Source: Brachycybe producta (taxonomy: Eukaryota > Arthropoda > Diplopoda > Playtdesmida > Andrognathidae). Taken from it: DNA of 64,000 nucleotides. Shown one piece after another: positions 39,601-46,623 of this stretch; position 1 is the first letter of the stretch; each line of letters starts with the position of its first letter. The DNA lies in NCBI GenBank assembly GCA_036925085.1, contig JAUPFP010000032.1, forward strand, positions 1,589,501 to 1,653,500, read 5' to 3'. The position numbers were made by a program, and so were the translations under genes. Under the pieces are notes generated by a model. It was not told the DNA's origin, searched no databases, and saw nothing but the letters and a program-made list of their open reading frames with translations.

Positions 39601-39894
39601 GTTCAAGTCTAGACACTCCAGGCCTCGGCGAACAGAACAATGACCATGTTCTTTGGAAAAATGTTCGCGAACATGTTTTGTTCTCGTCTGGTCGTACACT
39701 CGAAAATGATAATTTCAGTATTGAATCCAAGAAACAAAAAAAAAAAACTCGAATCCTTTGTTTGCTTGTGTTTTAGGTTCTGGAGTGGATTTGGATTTTT
39801 GAAAAAATATTCCTGTTCCAATTCTAAAGTAATTACTAACGGAATTCATTTCAAAAATGGTTCACAATATTATTCGAGGCTTAAAACAGAATAA
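15932..39894 (+). CDS. PTDSS2: Phosphatidylserine synthase 2, complete
   Basis: An integral ER enzyme that swaps the ethanolamine head group of phosphatidylethanolamine for serine. Thirteen exons: 15932-16065, 23401-23502, 27788-27870, 27970-28037, 29217-29351, 32156-32206, 33362-33475, 33888-34006, 36623-36737, 36825-36970, 38386-38496, 38568-38657 and 39777-39894. All phases join to 461 codons (human PTDSS2 has 487). Landmarks: [11 protein letters not shown] across the exon 1-2 junction, [34 protein letters not shown], then [16 protein letters not shown] (residues 215-230, the most conserved family block), [25 protein letters not shown] and VRLFVLML. Several hydrophobic segments fit a multi-pass enzyme. 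DYGGNC and FSECWWDHW favour PTDSS2 over PTDSS1. The last exon is the least conserved and rests on frame and splice signals. Confidence 0.93.
16066..17150. other. PTDSS2 intron 1, proximal part
   Basis: No exon is seen. Diverged direct repeats of CATCTGGTGAAATGTGTGCG and CGCGCAGAAAGATGACGTCA near 16210-16400, a G20 run, and a hairpin-family repeat (16670-16890) fill the segment. Confidence 0.5.
16507..16526 (+). repeat. Run of 20 G residues
   Basis: Uninterrupted G20 on the coding strand of PTDSS2 intron 1, able to form quadruplex structures. Assembly length error is possible for such a homopolymer. Confidence 0.8.
17155..17650. repeat. Three direct copies of a CGCGGATAA / GAATCTCG unit
   Basis: Units of about 180 bp each contain CAGTAAAACGCGGATAA or TATCCGCGTTTTACTG, GCAAATTGGCACGCCATTTT and GTGAATCTTAGTGAACCTCG. 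They belong to the same family as 13730, 46740, 51147 and 51755. Confidence 0.6.
18145..22294 (+). CDS. Myb/SANT-like protein, MSANTD3-like, nested gene
   Basis: Three exons: 18145-18456, 21694-21937 and 22059-22294. They join in phase (0, then 1) to 263 codons. Residues about 30-100 form a Myb/SANT-like DNA-binding domain of the MSANTD3 type, with regular tryptophans in [16 protein letters not shown] and [15 protein letters not shown]. The middle exon carries [10 protein letters not shown] and two direct copies of ALPEGPNS. The last exon is a charged helical tail ([32 protein letters not shown]) typical of MSANTD3 C-termini. The family is thought to derive from the Myb-like protein of Harbinger transposons. 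The gene lies wholly within intron 1 of PTDSS2 on the same strand. Its intron 1 holds a palindromic MITE and two other inverted repeats. AATAAA lies 50 bp after the stop. Exact function unknown. Confidence 0.8.
18530..19297. mobile_element. 800-bp palindromic MITE, copy 2
   Basis: Left end TTGA then GAGGCTACATC; the right arm runs to GCTAGCGCTCTTTGCG, where the last 20 bp have diverged. Same internal layout as copy 1. It lies 73 bp after the first exon of the MSANTD3-like gene. Confidence 0.75.
19620..20450. repeat. Double inverted repeat with GGAATTCCGC motifs
   Basis: TGGAACACACAAGCGGAATT (about 19630) is matched inverted near 20010 and directly near 20058, and inverted again near 20405. 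Two palindromic elements therefore lie back to back, each including TTTTCCGTTCTCAAAATATT and a CATGTGACATCAC stretch. Near 20417 there is a TG dinucleotide run. Confidence 0.65.
21089..21571. mobile_element. Inverted-repeat MITE ending in TTAAGGCCGCC
   Basis: TTAAGGCCGCCTTATACTTC on the left and its complement on the right enclose about 440 bp rich in CATTCTGTTC motifs. Flanks fit a TTA/TAA or TTAA target, so it could be Harbinger-type or TTAA-type; I cannot decide. Confidence 0.65.
22344..22349 (+). terminator. Poly(A) signal of the MSANTD3-like gene
   Basis: AATAAA lies 50 bp after the stop codon at 22294, in the sense orientation. Confidence 0.6.
22393..23160. repeat. TACGGAGCC element and a diverged direct repeat
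   Basis: TACGGAGCCTTGTAAAGGAT begins a copy of the element seen at 42146, with ATGTCGACTTT arms to about 22640. From about 22720 to 23110 a block of about 200 bp (AAAAGGTC, ATCCCATAGACCC, AACTCTCATTAAAA) is present twice. Confidence 0.5.
23540..24010. repeat. Degenerate 17-18-bp minisatellite in PTDSS2 intron 2
   Basis: About 25 imperfect units of CTGGGCTAAGTGGACCG. The right end (23910-23985) is the most uniform. Confidence 0.8.
24010..24635. other. Intronic sequence without recognised features
   Basis: PTDSS2 intron 2. A direct AAATCCAAATCC motif occurs near 24530-24565; nothing else is recognised. Confidence 0.4.
24636..24917 (+). mobile_element. Truncated Helitron-like element, copy A
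   Basis: Starts TCCCAGGTCTGTGTGTG after an A, then runs through the same GAAGCACGTCGGAATTTATA and GCGCATGCGCAC landmarks as copies B and C, in the opposite orientation. The 3' hairpin and CTAG end are missing. Confidence 0.55.
25348..25622 (-). mobile_element. Short Helitron-like element, copy B
   Basis: Read on the minus strand it begins TCCCAGGTCTGTGTG after an A and ends with a perfect 8-bp stem (CCCGTCAT and ATGACGGG) followed 8 bases later by CTAG and then T. This is the layout of non-autonomous Helitrons: 5' TC, 3' hairpin plus CTRR, insertion between A and T, no duplication or terminal inverted repeat. No Rep/helicase is present. Confidence 0.7.
25630..27193. mobile_element. Tc1/mariner fold-back element
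   Basis: Both ends read CAGTG(C/T)GTTTCATATATA, flanked by TA. Each arm is over 400 bp and the arms are nearly perfect complements. Inside the right arm, about 26625-26770, a frame gives [20 protein letters not shown], the hallmark C-terminal block of Tc1-type transposases, and the same block lies inverted in the left arm near 26100. The element is thus two transposase tails joined head to head and cannot encode a working enzyme. It sits exactly between Helitron-like copies B and C. Confidence 0.85.
27203..27548 (-). mobile_element. Short Helitron-like element, copy C
   Basis: Same layout as copy B: minus-strand TCCCAGGTC start after A, the 8-bp stem CCCGTCAT/ATGACGGG, and CTAG end followed by T. 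It is longer because of a CT-rich expansion and a partial duplication near 27310-27410. Confidence 0.7.
28108..29165. repeat. Two tandem copies of a palindromic-ended element
   Basis: Copy 1 (about 28108-28600) and copy 2 (about 28604-29165) both start AGAGAGTTAGCGAAATTT and end with the inverted form. GCGCATGCGCAGAAGCGG and GATTTCCGATTAAGTGCAAA recur at the same places in each. TTTCGTACGAAA is repeated throughout. It lies in PTDSS2 intron 4. Confidence 0.75.
29564..29903 (+). mobile_element. hAT-derived miniature element, copy 1
   Basis: The ends CAAGCATGTCAAA and TTTGACATGCTTG are inverted repeats, with related flanks GCATAAGT and GCATATAAGT. Inside, a short frame gives [18 protein letters not shown], which resembles the C-terminus of ZBED/FAM200-type hAT transposases. 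It is a terminal remnant of an autonomous element. Confidence 0.7.
30017..30199. mobile_element. Tc/mariner-type MITE (CAGTAAAACCT ends)
   Basis: CAGTAAAACCTTGGATTGCG at the left and an inverted AGGTTTTACTG at the right, flanked by TA on both sides. About 183 bp with no coding capacity. Confidence 0.75.
30325..30518. mobile_element. ACAGGCA palindromic MITE with 9-bp duplication
   Basis: ACAGGCAAGTGTGCTCAGC and the inverted end enclose the family core. TCAATTTAG lies on both sides (30316-30324 and 30519-30527). Confidence 0.85.
31227..32000. mobile_element. Element with expandable TTTAGGGCAAA arms, copy 1
   Basis: GACCAATG flanks it on both sides (31219-31226, 32001-32008). The left arm has CCCTAAA-type units, the right arm TTTAGGGCAAACGTTCC units (17 bp, about 30 copies), and a non-repeated core (about 31370-31440, ACTCCACCGCAAAACACTAA) lies between. 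The 8-bp duplication suggests hAT mobilisation. The TTTAGGG motif is not a telomere: units are 17 bp and the arms are opposed. Confidence 0.8.
32462..33252. mobile_element. 800-bp palindromic MITE, copy 3
   Basis: GTAA then GAGGCTACATC at the left; GCCTC then TTAA at the right. A G14 run interrupts the right arm near 32932. In PTDSS2 intron 6. Confidence 0.8.
33480..33800. repeat. Half of the AAACTAGAAGGG fold-back family
   Basis: GATGATATCTTTCAAAATAA and its inverted form near 33630, followed by GTCTATGGAGCTTAGCACTA, correspond to the longer copy at 48165-48620. In PTDSS2 intron 7. Confidence 0.5.
34018..35450. repeat. Perfect 30-bp minisatellite array in PTDSS2 intron 8
   Basis: About 46 units with exact 30-bp spacing. 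Unit core TTCGAATTCGAATCCTAAAA then GGTTCTCGAG. Each unit has a perfect 12-bp palindrome (TTCGAATTCGAA) in the T version. Nearly all variation is one site, GAGTTCG or GAGATCG, with three units at 35270-35330 carrying GAGTCC. Because 30 is a multiple of three, the minus strand stays open for 477 codons encoding an acidic decapeptide repeat; nothing else supports a gene there. The left border is almost the same as that of the array at 6745. Confidence 0.92.
35656..36439. mobile_element. 800-bp palindromic MITE, copy 4 (exact TTAA flanks)
   Basis: TTAA at 35652-35655 and 36440-36443 directly abut GAGGCTACATC and its inverted end. The clearest support for a TTAA target in this family. Confidence 0.88.
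36475..36575. repeat. Possible right border of the 30-bp array element
   Basis: TTAGGATTCGAAAGATG and GGGATTCGAATGTCCCTTCC resemble the inverted form of the left border (GGTGGGACGAATCC) of the array at 34018. If so, one element spans 34018-36570 with MITE copy 4 inserted in it. Confidence 0.35.
37034..37806. mobile_element. 800-bp palindromic MITE, copy 5 (TTAA flanks)
   Basis: TTAA at 37030-37033 and 37807-37810. The left end is GGGGCTACATC (one change). Several short internal deletions. In PTDSS2 intron 10. Confidence 0.85.
37910..38255. repeat. Inverted-repeat element with GCGCGGTGATACG ends
   Basis: GCGCGGTGATACGTTACGAG pairs with CTCGAATCGTGTCACCGCGG at the right. The inside is rich in ACTCGGA and TCCGAGT motifs. 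PTDSS2 intron 10. Confidence 0.6.
38875..39700. repeat. Fold-back element in the last PTDSS2 intron
   Basis: The centre (39285-39345) is a hairpin, GACCGAACTTTTT and AAAAAGTTCGGTC. On both sides GAACACGAACGT, GGCAAAAACCGA and ACAGAGAAATGTTCG occur in opposite orientation, giving arms of about 370 bp. GAACA/TGTTC motifs recur throughout. Confidence 0.7.
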
Positions 39895-40026
39895 TGTATT
39901 TAATAGTGATTCACCAATAAGGCTTTTTACAAAGGCAACTACTTAAATATGTTTTCCTATTAAAATGTTTATTAAAAGTTTACAAAATGTCTTCTTAATA
40001 GACTAGAAACGTGTATCTCATACGTG

Positions 40027-40400
40027 GGTGTGGGACATTTCCCCTAAAGCCATTTGCCCTATAGACATTTCCCCTAAAGCCATTTGCCCTATAGACACTT
40101 GCCATAAAGCCATTTGCCCTATAGACACTTGCCCTAAAGCCATTTGCCCTATAGACACTTGCCCTAAAGCCATTTGCTCTAAAATCATTTGCCATAAAGA
40201 CACTTGCCCTAAAGGGACATTTGCCCTAAAAACCACTTGCCCTAAAAAGCCATTTGTTCTAATCAGCAGTGTAAATTTATGTCGTTTGGCATACTCCACC
40301 GAAAGACACTAAACCATATGAAAAGAGAGAACAAAAAGGTGGATTTAGGGCAAATGTCCCTTTAGGGTAAGTGGATTTAGGGCAAATGGCTTTAGGACAA
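40027..40400. mobile_element. Element with expandable TTTAGGGCAAA arms, copy 2
   Basis: The same GGGTGTGGGACA start and core (ACTCCACCGAAAGACACTAA) as the element at 31227. Here the left arm has grown, with about seven 30-bp double units CCATTTGCCCTATAGACACT, while the right arm is short. No target duplication was found. Confidence 0.7.
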
Positions 40401-40748
40401 TTCAACTTAGTACACCTGCAATAAGCTCGAAAGCCGTGTGGCAGCGGGGGATAATTTCCCATCATAAGTGGTTGTTATTTAGACAACGTTTAGACAAATA
40501 ATCATCCTAAAACAGAACTATGTACTGGAAGAGCTTTCCACATTCTAACTATATTTGGAAAGAAAGACTACGAATATGGCATCAGTTTTAGCTTTTATTT
40601 CTTTAATAAGCTTTGGATGGCCAATGTCTACTAATAATGTGGGTTTCTAGTAAGAATTCCATCTAGCAATGCTCTGTTATCTGGAGTTAGCAGCAAGTGT
40701 CAAGGCTTTGCTCAGCTCTACGGGGTTTGCTCTACTTTTGCTTTAGAC

Positions 40749-41083
40749 GAAGCATGTCAAACTTGCGGCCCACAGCGAATATCTTTGCGGCCCAGCCCCT
40801 GTCAGATCCAGGATTACTGACATTCAACTTGGGTCAGTTTTGAAAGTAATCGCTGCGAACAAGATTTCCCCCGAAGTAGGAAACATTGTAGCAGAGAAGA
40901 GATTCCAAGTGTCACAGGAAGAAAACATTCATTTTACCGTTGTTCTTGTTCTTTTTTCTACTGTACTTTTCGAAATAAACCTACGTTTCTATAAAAATTG
41001 AAGACATTGTTTTTTTTTGCGGCCCACATAAACTTAGACTTTGTTTATTTGGCCCGTATTAGCCTTTGAGTTTGACATGCTTG
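40749..41083 (+). mobile_element. hAT-derived miniature element, copy 2
   Basis: The same sequence as 29564-29903, flanked by an exact 8-bp duplication, CTTTAGAC (40741-40748 and 41084-41091). Confidence 0.82.
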
Positions 41084-41209
41084 CTTTAGACAGTGACAAG
41101 GAATAAAATGGTACATGCAGTAGGGACTTGGCGACATTGCATATGAAATTAAATTTAACGGAAAACTTAAATATTTAAATTAAGTAATATTGTTTTTGTT
41201 TCGATTTCT

Positions 41210-41765
41210 CACTTCGAGTCAGCGAAGCAACTCTCGAAAACGAAGTCGTTCGTCTTGAAGCGCGTTTAGACCAAGCTCGCGAGTATACTTGTATACTGAC
41301 AGTGTATCTTTTAAGCTTCAGGAACTAAAATGGGAACCATTAGCAGGCCGAAGAAATGACCAAAGCCTATTCCTTTTCGGACGTTTACTGGCAGATGATA
41401 ATATTGCCCTACTTAATGACTTATTGAATACACATCCTCGTAAGGGGATTGTGCAGGGAAAACATTTTCTGGGAGTCATAATTTTGTTTTGTTTTGACAA
41501 TGCATATATTTGCAGCATTAAAAAAATATTGAAATTGTTGTTGGGTTTATATCAATGGGGTTTTATATTTTCTGGTTTTGACAATGCATTTTCTATGCTG
41601 CACTTGGACTCTTGTCCCTCTGCCATAGGCATTTATGGCTGCTTGCAGAGTAACTTTTCAAATCAAATAAAAAAAAGGGAAGACACGGGCAATTCAAAGA
41701 CTTTAAAAGAATTAAGGGCTAGAATTGATGCATATTTTTGGCCTTTTTCCCCCGAATGTTATTAA
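41210..41765 (+). pseudogene. Possible decayed coding fragment, perhaps LINE-like
   Basis: Two open stretches look more protein-like than the surroundings. At 41219-41290 a frame gives SEATLENEVVRLEARLDQA, a heptad-like helical segment. From 41313 another gives LQELKWEPLAGRRNDQSLF, which resembles the region near the end of non-LTR reverse transcriptases. There are no matching domains or splice partners, so the origin is uncertain. It lies between the convergent ends of PTDSS2 and NEK1. Confidence 0.25.
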
Positions 41766-41833
41766 GACTCTTCCATGCGATCTAGAACTGCAGCTGCTGC
41801 GATTGTCTGGTTCAGCTAAATAGATTAGCTAAG

Positions 41834-41839
41834 TTTATT
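41834..41839 (-). terminator. Likely poly(A) signal of the NEK1-type gene
   Basis: Minus-strand AATAAA about 100 bp beyond the stop codon at 41936. Confidence 0.5.
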
Positions 41840-41935
41840 AAATAAGTGTTCAAGTCACGTTCAAGTGTTCAACAATATAGTTTTTCCTGATTTTAAAAAT
41901 GGCACTTTGGTTCTCGTATAATAAATTAAATTAAT

Positions 41936-44900
41936 TTATGTTTTGTCATCTACATATGCTTCGTCTGCGAGAACCAACTGTAGAATCTGACCACAGTAGT
42001 GTTCCTTTGTGGGACCCAGAAGGGTTTTAATCAGTTCGATTTCGTCGGAGATGCTTGCATCTTCGTCGTCTTGCACATTCTGCATCTTGCGATAAGCTGC
42101 AACAAAAAAAAAATTAGAATGAACCAAACTACCAAACTCGTTGAATACGGAGCCCTATAAAGGGCATGCGAGATTTTTTTTTTTTTAAATCTCGACATTA
42201 ATCTCGAAATTTCCACTTTTTCCAGAACCTCGACATGTCGACTTTATTCTCGACATGCGGACTTTTAATCTCTTTTATTCGGCTATGTTAATGGCGCTAT
42301 GCTGCGCGCACCATACTCTAATAATTAAATTATTGCTGCTACAAGAGGGCGCTTGCAATAATTGAATTATTAGAGTATGGTGCGTGCAACGTGCCAACAT
42401 AGCCGAATAAAAGAGATTAAAAGTCGACATGTCGAGATTTAAAAAAAATCTTGCATGTCCTTTACAGGGCTCCGTACTTTGACGAGCCACTTTTTAAGTT
42501 TTACCCATCAATAACGTTTCGACACCGACATCTCGTTCCAATTCCTTCCTACGTTCTTCTAACTTGCAGTAGACGTCTTCGATCTTGTCTAGTTCGTGAA
42601 AACTCGCAATCGAAGACGTCGAACTCCAACTGTCTAGAGAATTACTTCGGCAATCTTCCGATTTTAAAATCTTCTCCATGGAGCTTTTCATCAGTTCTAC
42701 GTCATCTTCGTAGTTTATTTTACTTCCCGAATCGTCTTCATCGTCGAACGTAACCTCGGTCAGATTCGGCAGCGAATATGTTCTCATCCCGTTTAACATA
42801 CTGGAACTACGTCCCAATTTTGGGAACCGGAAACGAATTTCTTTGACCACTGACTTATAGAAATCAACTTTCGTATCGGTTTCGTACAACACTGAAGTTT
42901 TGCTCGACGTTGTTTCGAAAGTCTCGGCCGATTCGACTGGTGGACTCGAAACGGGAGGTTTATTTTCTTTAACAGTTGTTTCCATTTCTTCGTCGTGAGC
43001 CGCAACTAACATACAAAGCGTTAAGGTCCTAGCCATTTTAGATAAACTGTTATCTGCGCAGAAACCACTGTCCGGCGTTAAGGTTTTCTCGTCTGATAAG
43101 CTAGTATCATTGCATATTGAAGCAAGAAATTGTTCTGCTTCGTTGCAGTTTTGTTCGACCTCGTGGTGCGTTTCCGACTTGACGAGAATTGTCGTCGAAG
43201 TCGCCGATAACTCGGCCAACGGTTGCTCCTCGACTGTTTGTGGTTTATTCGCGAGATCGTTAGCAACAGTCGCATCCAATTCATTTTTTATTGAGGTGCT
43301 TTGTTGGTCGGTCTCAGGATATTCGATCGTGTCCTTCGTAGGAGTCATCTTAAATTCCTCGACGCCTTTCTGTTCGTAACGAATGACCTTGTCGTCAACT
43401 GTTGTTACGTCCATATTGGAAGCCGTCGATTCCAACGGCAAAAGTAGTAGGTTTTGGCATAGACTGTTTTCTTCCCATCGTGCCCGTGCAAATTGCTTGC
43501 GTGCCGTATCGTTGCTGACGAAAACCTCGGCGTTATTGCTCGGAGTGCTTTCGACTTCCGATGCCGGCAGCGCTACTTCATCTTTTTTTTCGGAAGACTC
43601 GCTGTTCAGATCGTAGCCGACTGGATTTAAAATCTCGCATTTGCAATCCTTTACTTTTACGTCGCAATTGTTCTCGGCGGAATTTTCCGTCGATTTCGAG
43701 GATTCTTTCTTCGCAATCAACGGGTTCTTCCGAATGTTGAAACGTTGTTGCGGCAACGTTGGAACCTTCTTCGAACGATGAGCTAATTGTAGTTTGCTTG
43801 CTCTTTGAGCGGTCAACGGTTGCAAGTAAGGCGATTTCAACCCGTTACGATTACAACCATGAAACGGAGTACCGTTGCTTTTGACCGACGGAGAATTACT
43901 GACGCAAGGCGACGGGACCCTGATTACGTTTCCCAAGGATCCCTTTCGCACGGATTTCGCCGATCTTCGATCGCCGCAACTCTTTTCGTCACTGTGTAAA
44001 GTTGTGTGACTGAATTCTTCATCGAATTGACCCGGACTCAAGAACCGACGTGCTCGTTTCAACAGGAACGGCTTGCGAAGAATCGCATTGACTGATGGTC
44101 TATCTCTCGGATTCCTTTTAAAAAGCTGAGAGACTAAGACTCGAAGATCGTAGCCGTATCGAGACGGAACCGGAGGATACGACCCTCGAACGATTTTCAA
44201 AATGAGAGATTTTACGTTTCCCGCTTCGAAAGCGTGTTTGAGGGTCGTCATCTCGTATAAAACACATCCCAACGACCAAATGTCACTTTTGTGGTTGTAC
44301 GGACGGTTTTCACAGATTTCCGGCGACAGATAGTACGGAGTTCCGATACAAGTTCGTGCTAACTCCAGAGTGGTGTCCAAAACTTTGGCGATGCCGAAGT
44401 CTCCCAGCTTGACGGTTCCATCGAGCGTTAAGAACACATTTTGAGATTTAATGTCTCGATGGAGAATCTTTCTATCGTGAATGTGTTTTAGAGCGAGACA
44501 AATCTGAACGAACCAATCGAGAATTGTGCTTTCGGAGAAGGGGATTCCTACAGAAATATATGAAAATAAAATAATATCGTTAGAGCTGGCAAAGGTTAGA
44601 ACCGAACAGTTTCTACTCGGTCGCGCGAATTTTGAGTTAACCGGTTCTGATCATTTCGTCGATCTTAACAAACGAGTTCCAAATGTTCAGATGCGCACAT
44701 CTGCTAATGCGTTTGAACCGGTTCGTAAGATCAACGAACTGATCAGAACCGGTTCCCAATTTGCATTAGCAGATTTTTCCAGCACATTAGTTAGAGGTGG
44801 TTAAAAGGGTAGAACCGTACCGATTCATCCCGGTTTGGAACCGGTTCTTATCAGTTCGACCTATACTGGCGAACCGGTTCTACCAGTTCCGAACCGTTGA

Positions 44901-46611
44901 CATCACTAGACATAATATGATATAGGCCTACACATGGGCGCGGACTCGATTTATGGGCCAATCAGGCATTTAGCCAAAAAGCCGCATAGTCTGAGGGCCG
45001 TAACTTTTCATTATAAGGCCGGGCCAACTTCATAATAAATACGGATCGGATATTTATGAAATATCAAGCGCATTTTTTCTCAATCTTTGGCTCACGAGCC
45101 AATTGTGAAGTAACAATTCCGTTTAGATCAACCAACCATTATTATGCGTTTATCTAAAATAGCACTTATTAGAGGCTAGAGCTTTCTCTATTTGACAAGT
45201 GACAGTAAGCAGGCATATAGCCTCTAACCGGCCTTTTTTTATTTGAAAAAGCATAATTTCAGTTGCTTTATAATGATGATTACAGAAAATCATGGAAATG
45301 ATCCAAATTAATGTAAAATTGCAGAAACTTATTTAACATGACCCAAATTAACAGGCTACATCGGTAAAAATGACTTCGAGAAATCTCCACAAAGAGCGCT
45401 AGCATCGTTTTTCTATTGAGCCCATAGACCCGATTGTTAAAGAAAAAACGTTAATTTTTAAAATACACAGCAGTCGCGGCGGCAATATGTTTATTTTTCA
45501 TATTTAAAGTTGTCCAATTTTGATGGTTCAAAGTGCAGTGTGCACCTTAAATATTATGCTGATCTAGTGATAGAATGACAAAAAAATTATGAAATGTTTT
45601 TCCATTTTAAAAAATATTTCAAAATCGCGAATTTTTAACTCTTATGAAAAAAGAAAAAAAATCTATTAAAAATACCTAAAAATAATTTTAAAAACCATTC
45701 AGCACGTGCGCCAATATGTTGTCTTCACTGTGGTTAACGTGTGATTTTTTAAAATTATTTTTACGTATTTTACGAGCATTTTAATGGATGTTTTTTTCTC
45801 TTATTTGGGCGTAGGCCTACTCAATGGAGTTTAACATACGAATTAGAAATTCGCGATTTTGAAATAAGTTTTTAAAAATAGAAAAAGACTTACCAATTTT
45901 TTGTCATTCTATCACTCGATCAGCATATATTTAAGGTGCACATTGCACTTTGAACCATCAAAATTGGACAAGTTTAAATATAAAAAAATAACATATTGCC
46001 GCCGCGACTGTTATGTATTTTAAAAATTAACGTTTTTTTCTTTAACATCCGGTCTATGGGCTCAATAGAAAAACGATGCTAGCGCTCTTTGTGGAGATTT
46101 CTCGAAGTAATTTTGCGATGTAGCCTCTTGAAGTCAAATCACAGTAATTTACCGAAACTCATTAACAAATTGTAAAAGGGGGTTCTTGCATTCTTTTGTT
46201 ATTTCCCCCCTTTCTAATCAGGCCCAACTTGTCAACCCGTCTGACGTCACAAGCTTCCTCTTACCACGGCAAGGCTATACCTACCTATGTGGGGTTGCAA
46301 ATTTACCTATTGCAATGTTTACCTTTCTGTGCATTAATACGAGTGTAAAGATCTCCAGCATCACAATAGTCCATAACAATGCAAAGGTTGTCACGGAAGT
46401 CGAACGACTCTCTATAAGCGACTATATTAGGATGACCCATTCGAGACAAAAGGTCCACTTCCAAAAGGGCCTCGCTTCTTTCTTTAGTTGTCAATCGACC
46501 CATGTTTATCTCTTTGATCACATATTTACATCCTGTTTGTCGGCAACGAGCTAAGAATGCAGTTCCGAAACTACCACCACCAATCTTTGCTTCTTTACAG
46601 TATTTTTCCAT
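41936..46611 (-). CDS. NEK1: NEK1-type NIMA-related protein kinase, complete
   Basis: A serine/threonine kinase of the NEK family; NEK1 acts at centrosomes and primary cilia and in the DNA damage response. Three exons (minus strand): 46611-46323, 44547-42505 and 42096-41936. The junctions read AAAG then GAATCC, and ATGG then CTTATC, in phase, to give 830 codons. The kinase domain covers about residues 4-260, with glycine loop GGGSFG (11-16), Lys33 in [14 protein letters not shown] with Asp128, DFG at 146-148, and [15 protein letters not shown] with Thr162, the activation-loop threonine of human NEK1. [14 protein letters not shown] and [11 protein letters not shown] follow. The middle is polar and low in recognisable domains. 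The C-terminus (LLMAYRKMQ to [11 protein letters not shown]) matches the conserved tail of NEK1. The protein is shorter than human NEK1 (1258), and the long basic coiled coil is not seen. Confidence 0.93.
42146..42476. mobile_element. TACGGAGCCCT inverted-repeat element in NEK1 intron 2
   Basis: TACGGAGCCCTATAAAGGGC at the left and CAGGGCTCCGTA at the right, with matching ATGTCGAC and GCGCACCATACTCTAATAAT arms and a central AAGAGGGCG. About 330 bp filling most of the intron. Confidence 0.75.
44584..44905. repeat. AACCGGTT-rich inverted repeat in NEK1 intron 1
   Basis: AACCGGTTCTGATCA and TGATCAGAACCGGTT lie inverted around a central AGATGCGCACATCT hairpin. GAACCGGTT recurs at least six times. 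Confidence 0.65.
45352..46127. mobile_element. 800-bp palindromic MITE, copy 6
   Basis: Left TTAA (45348-45351) then CAGGCTACATC; right GCCTC then TTGA. NEK1 intron 1. One internal deletion in the left arm. Confidence 0.8.
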
Positions 46612-46623
46612 AGTTTACATCAA

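Noticed and set aside
23401..39894. Assignment of the synthase as PTDSS1
   Set aside because: The blocks [12 protein letters not shown] and [16 protein letters not shown] match PTDSS2 better than PTDSS1.
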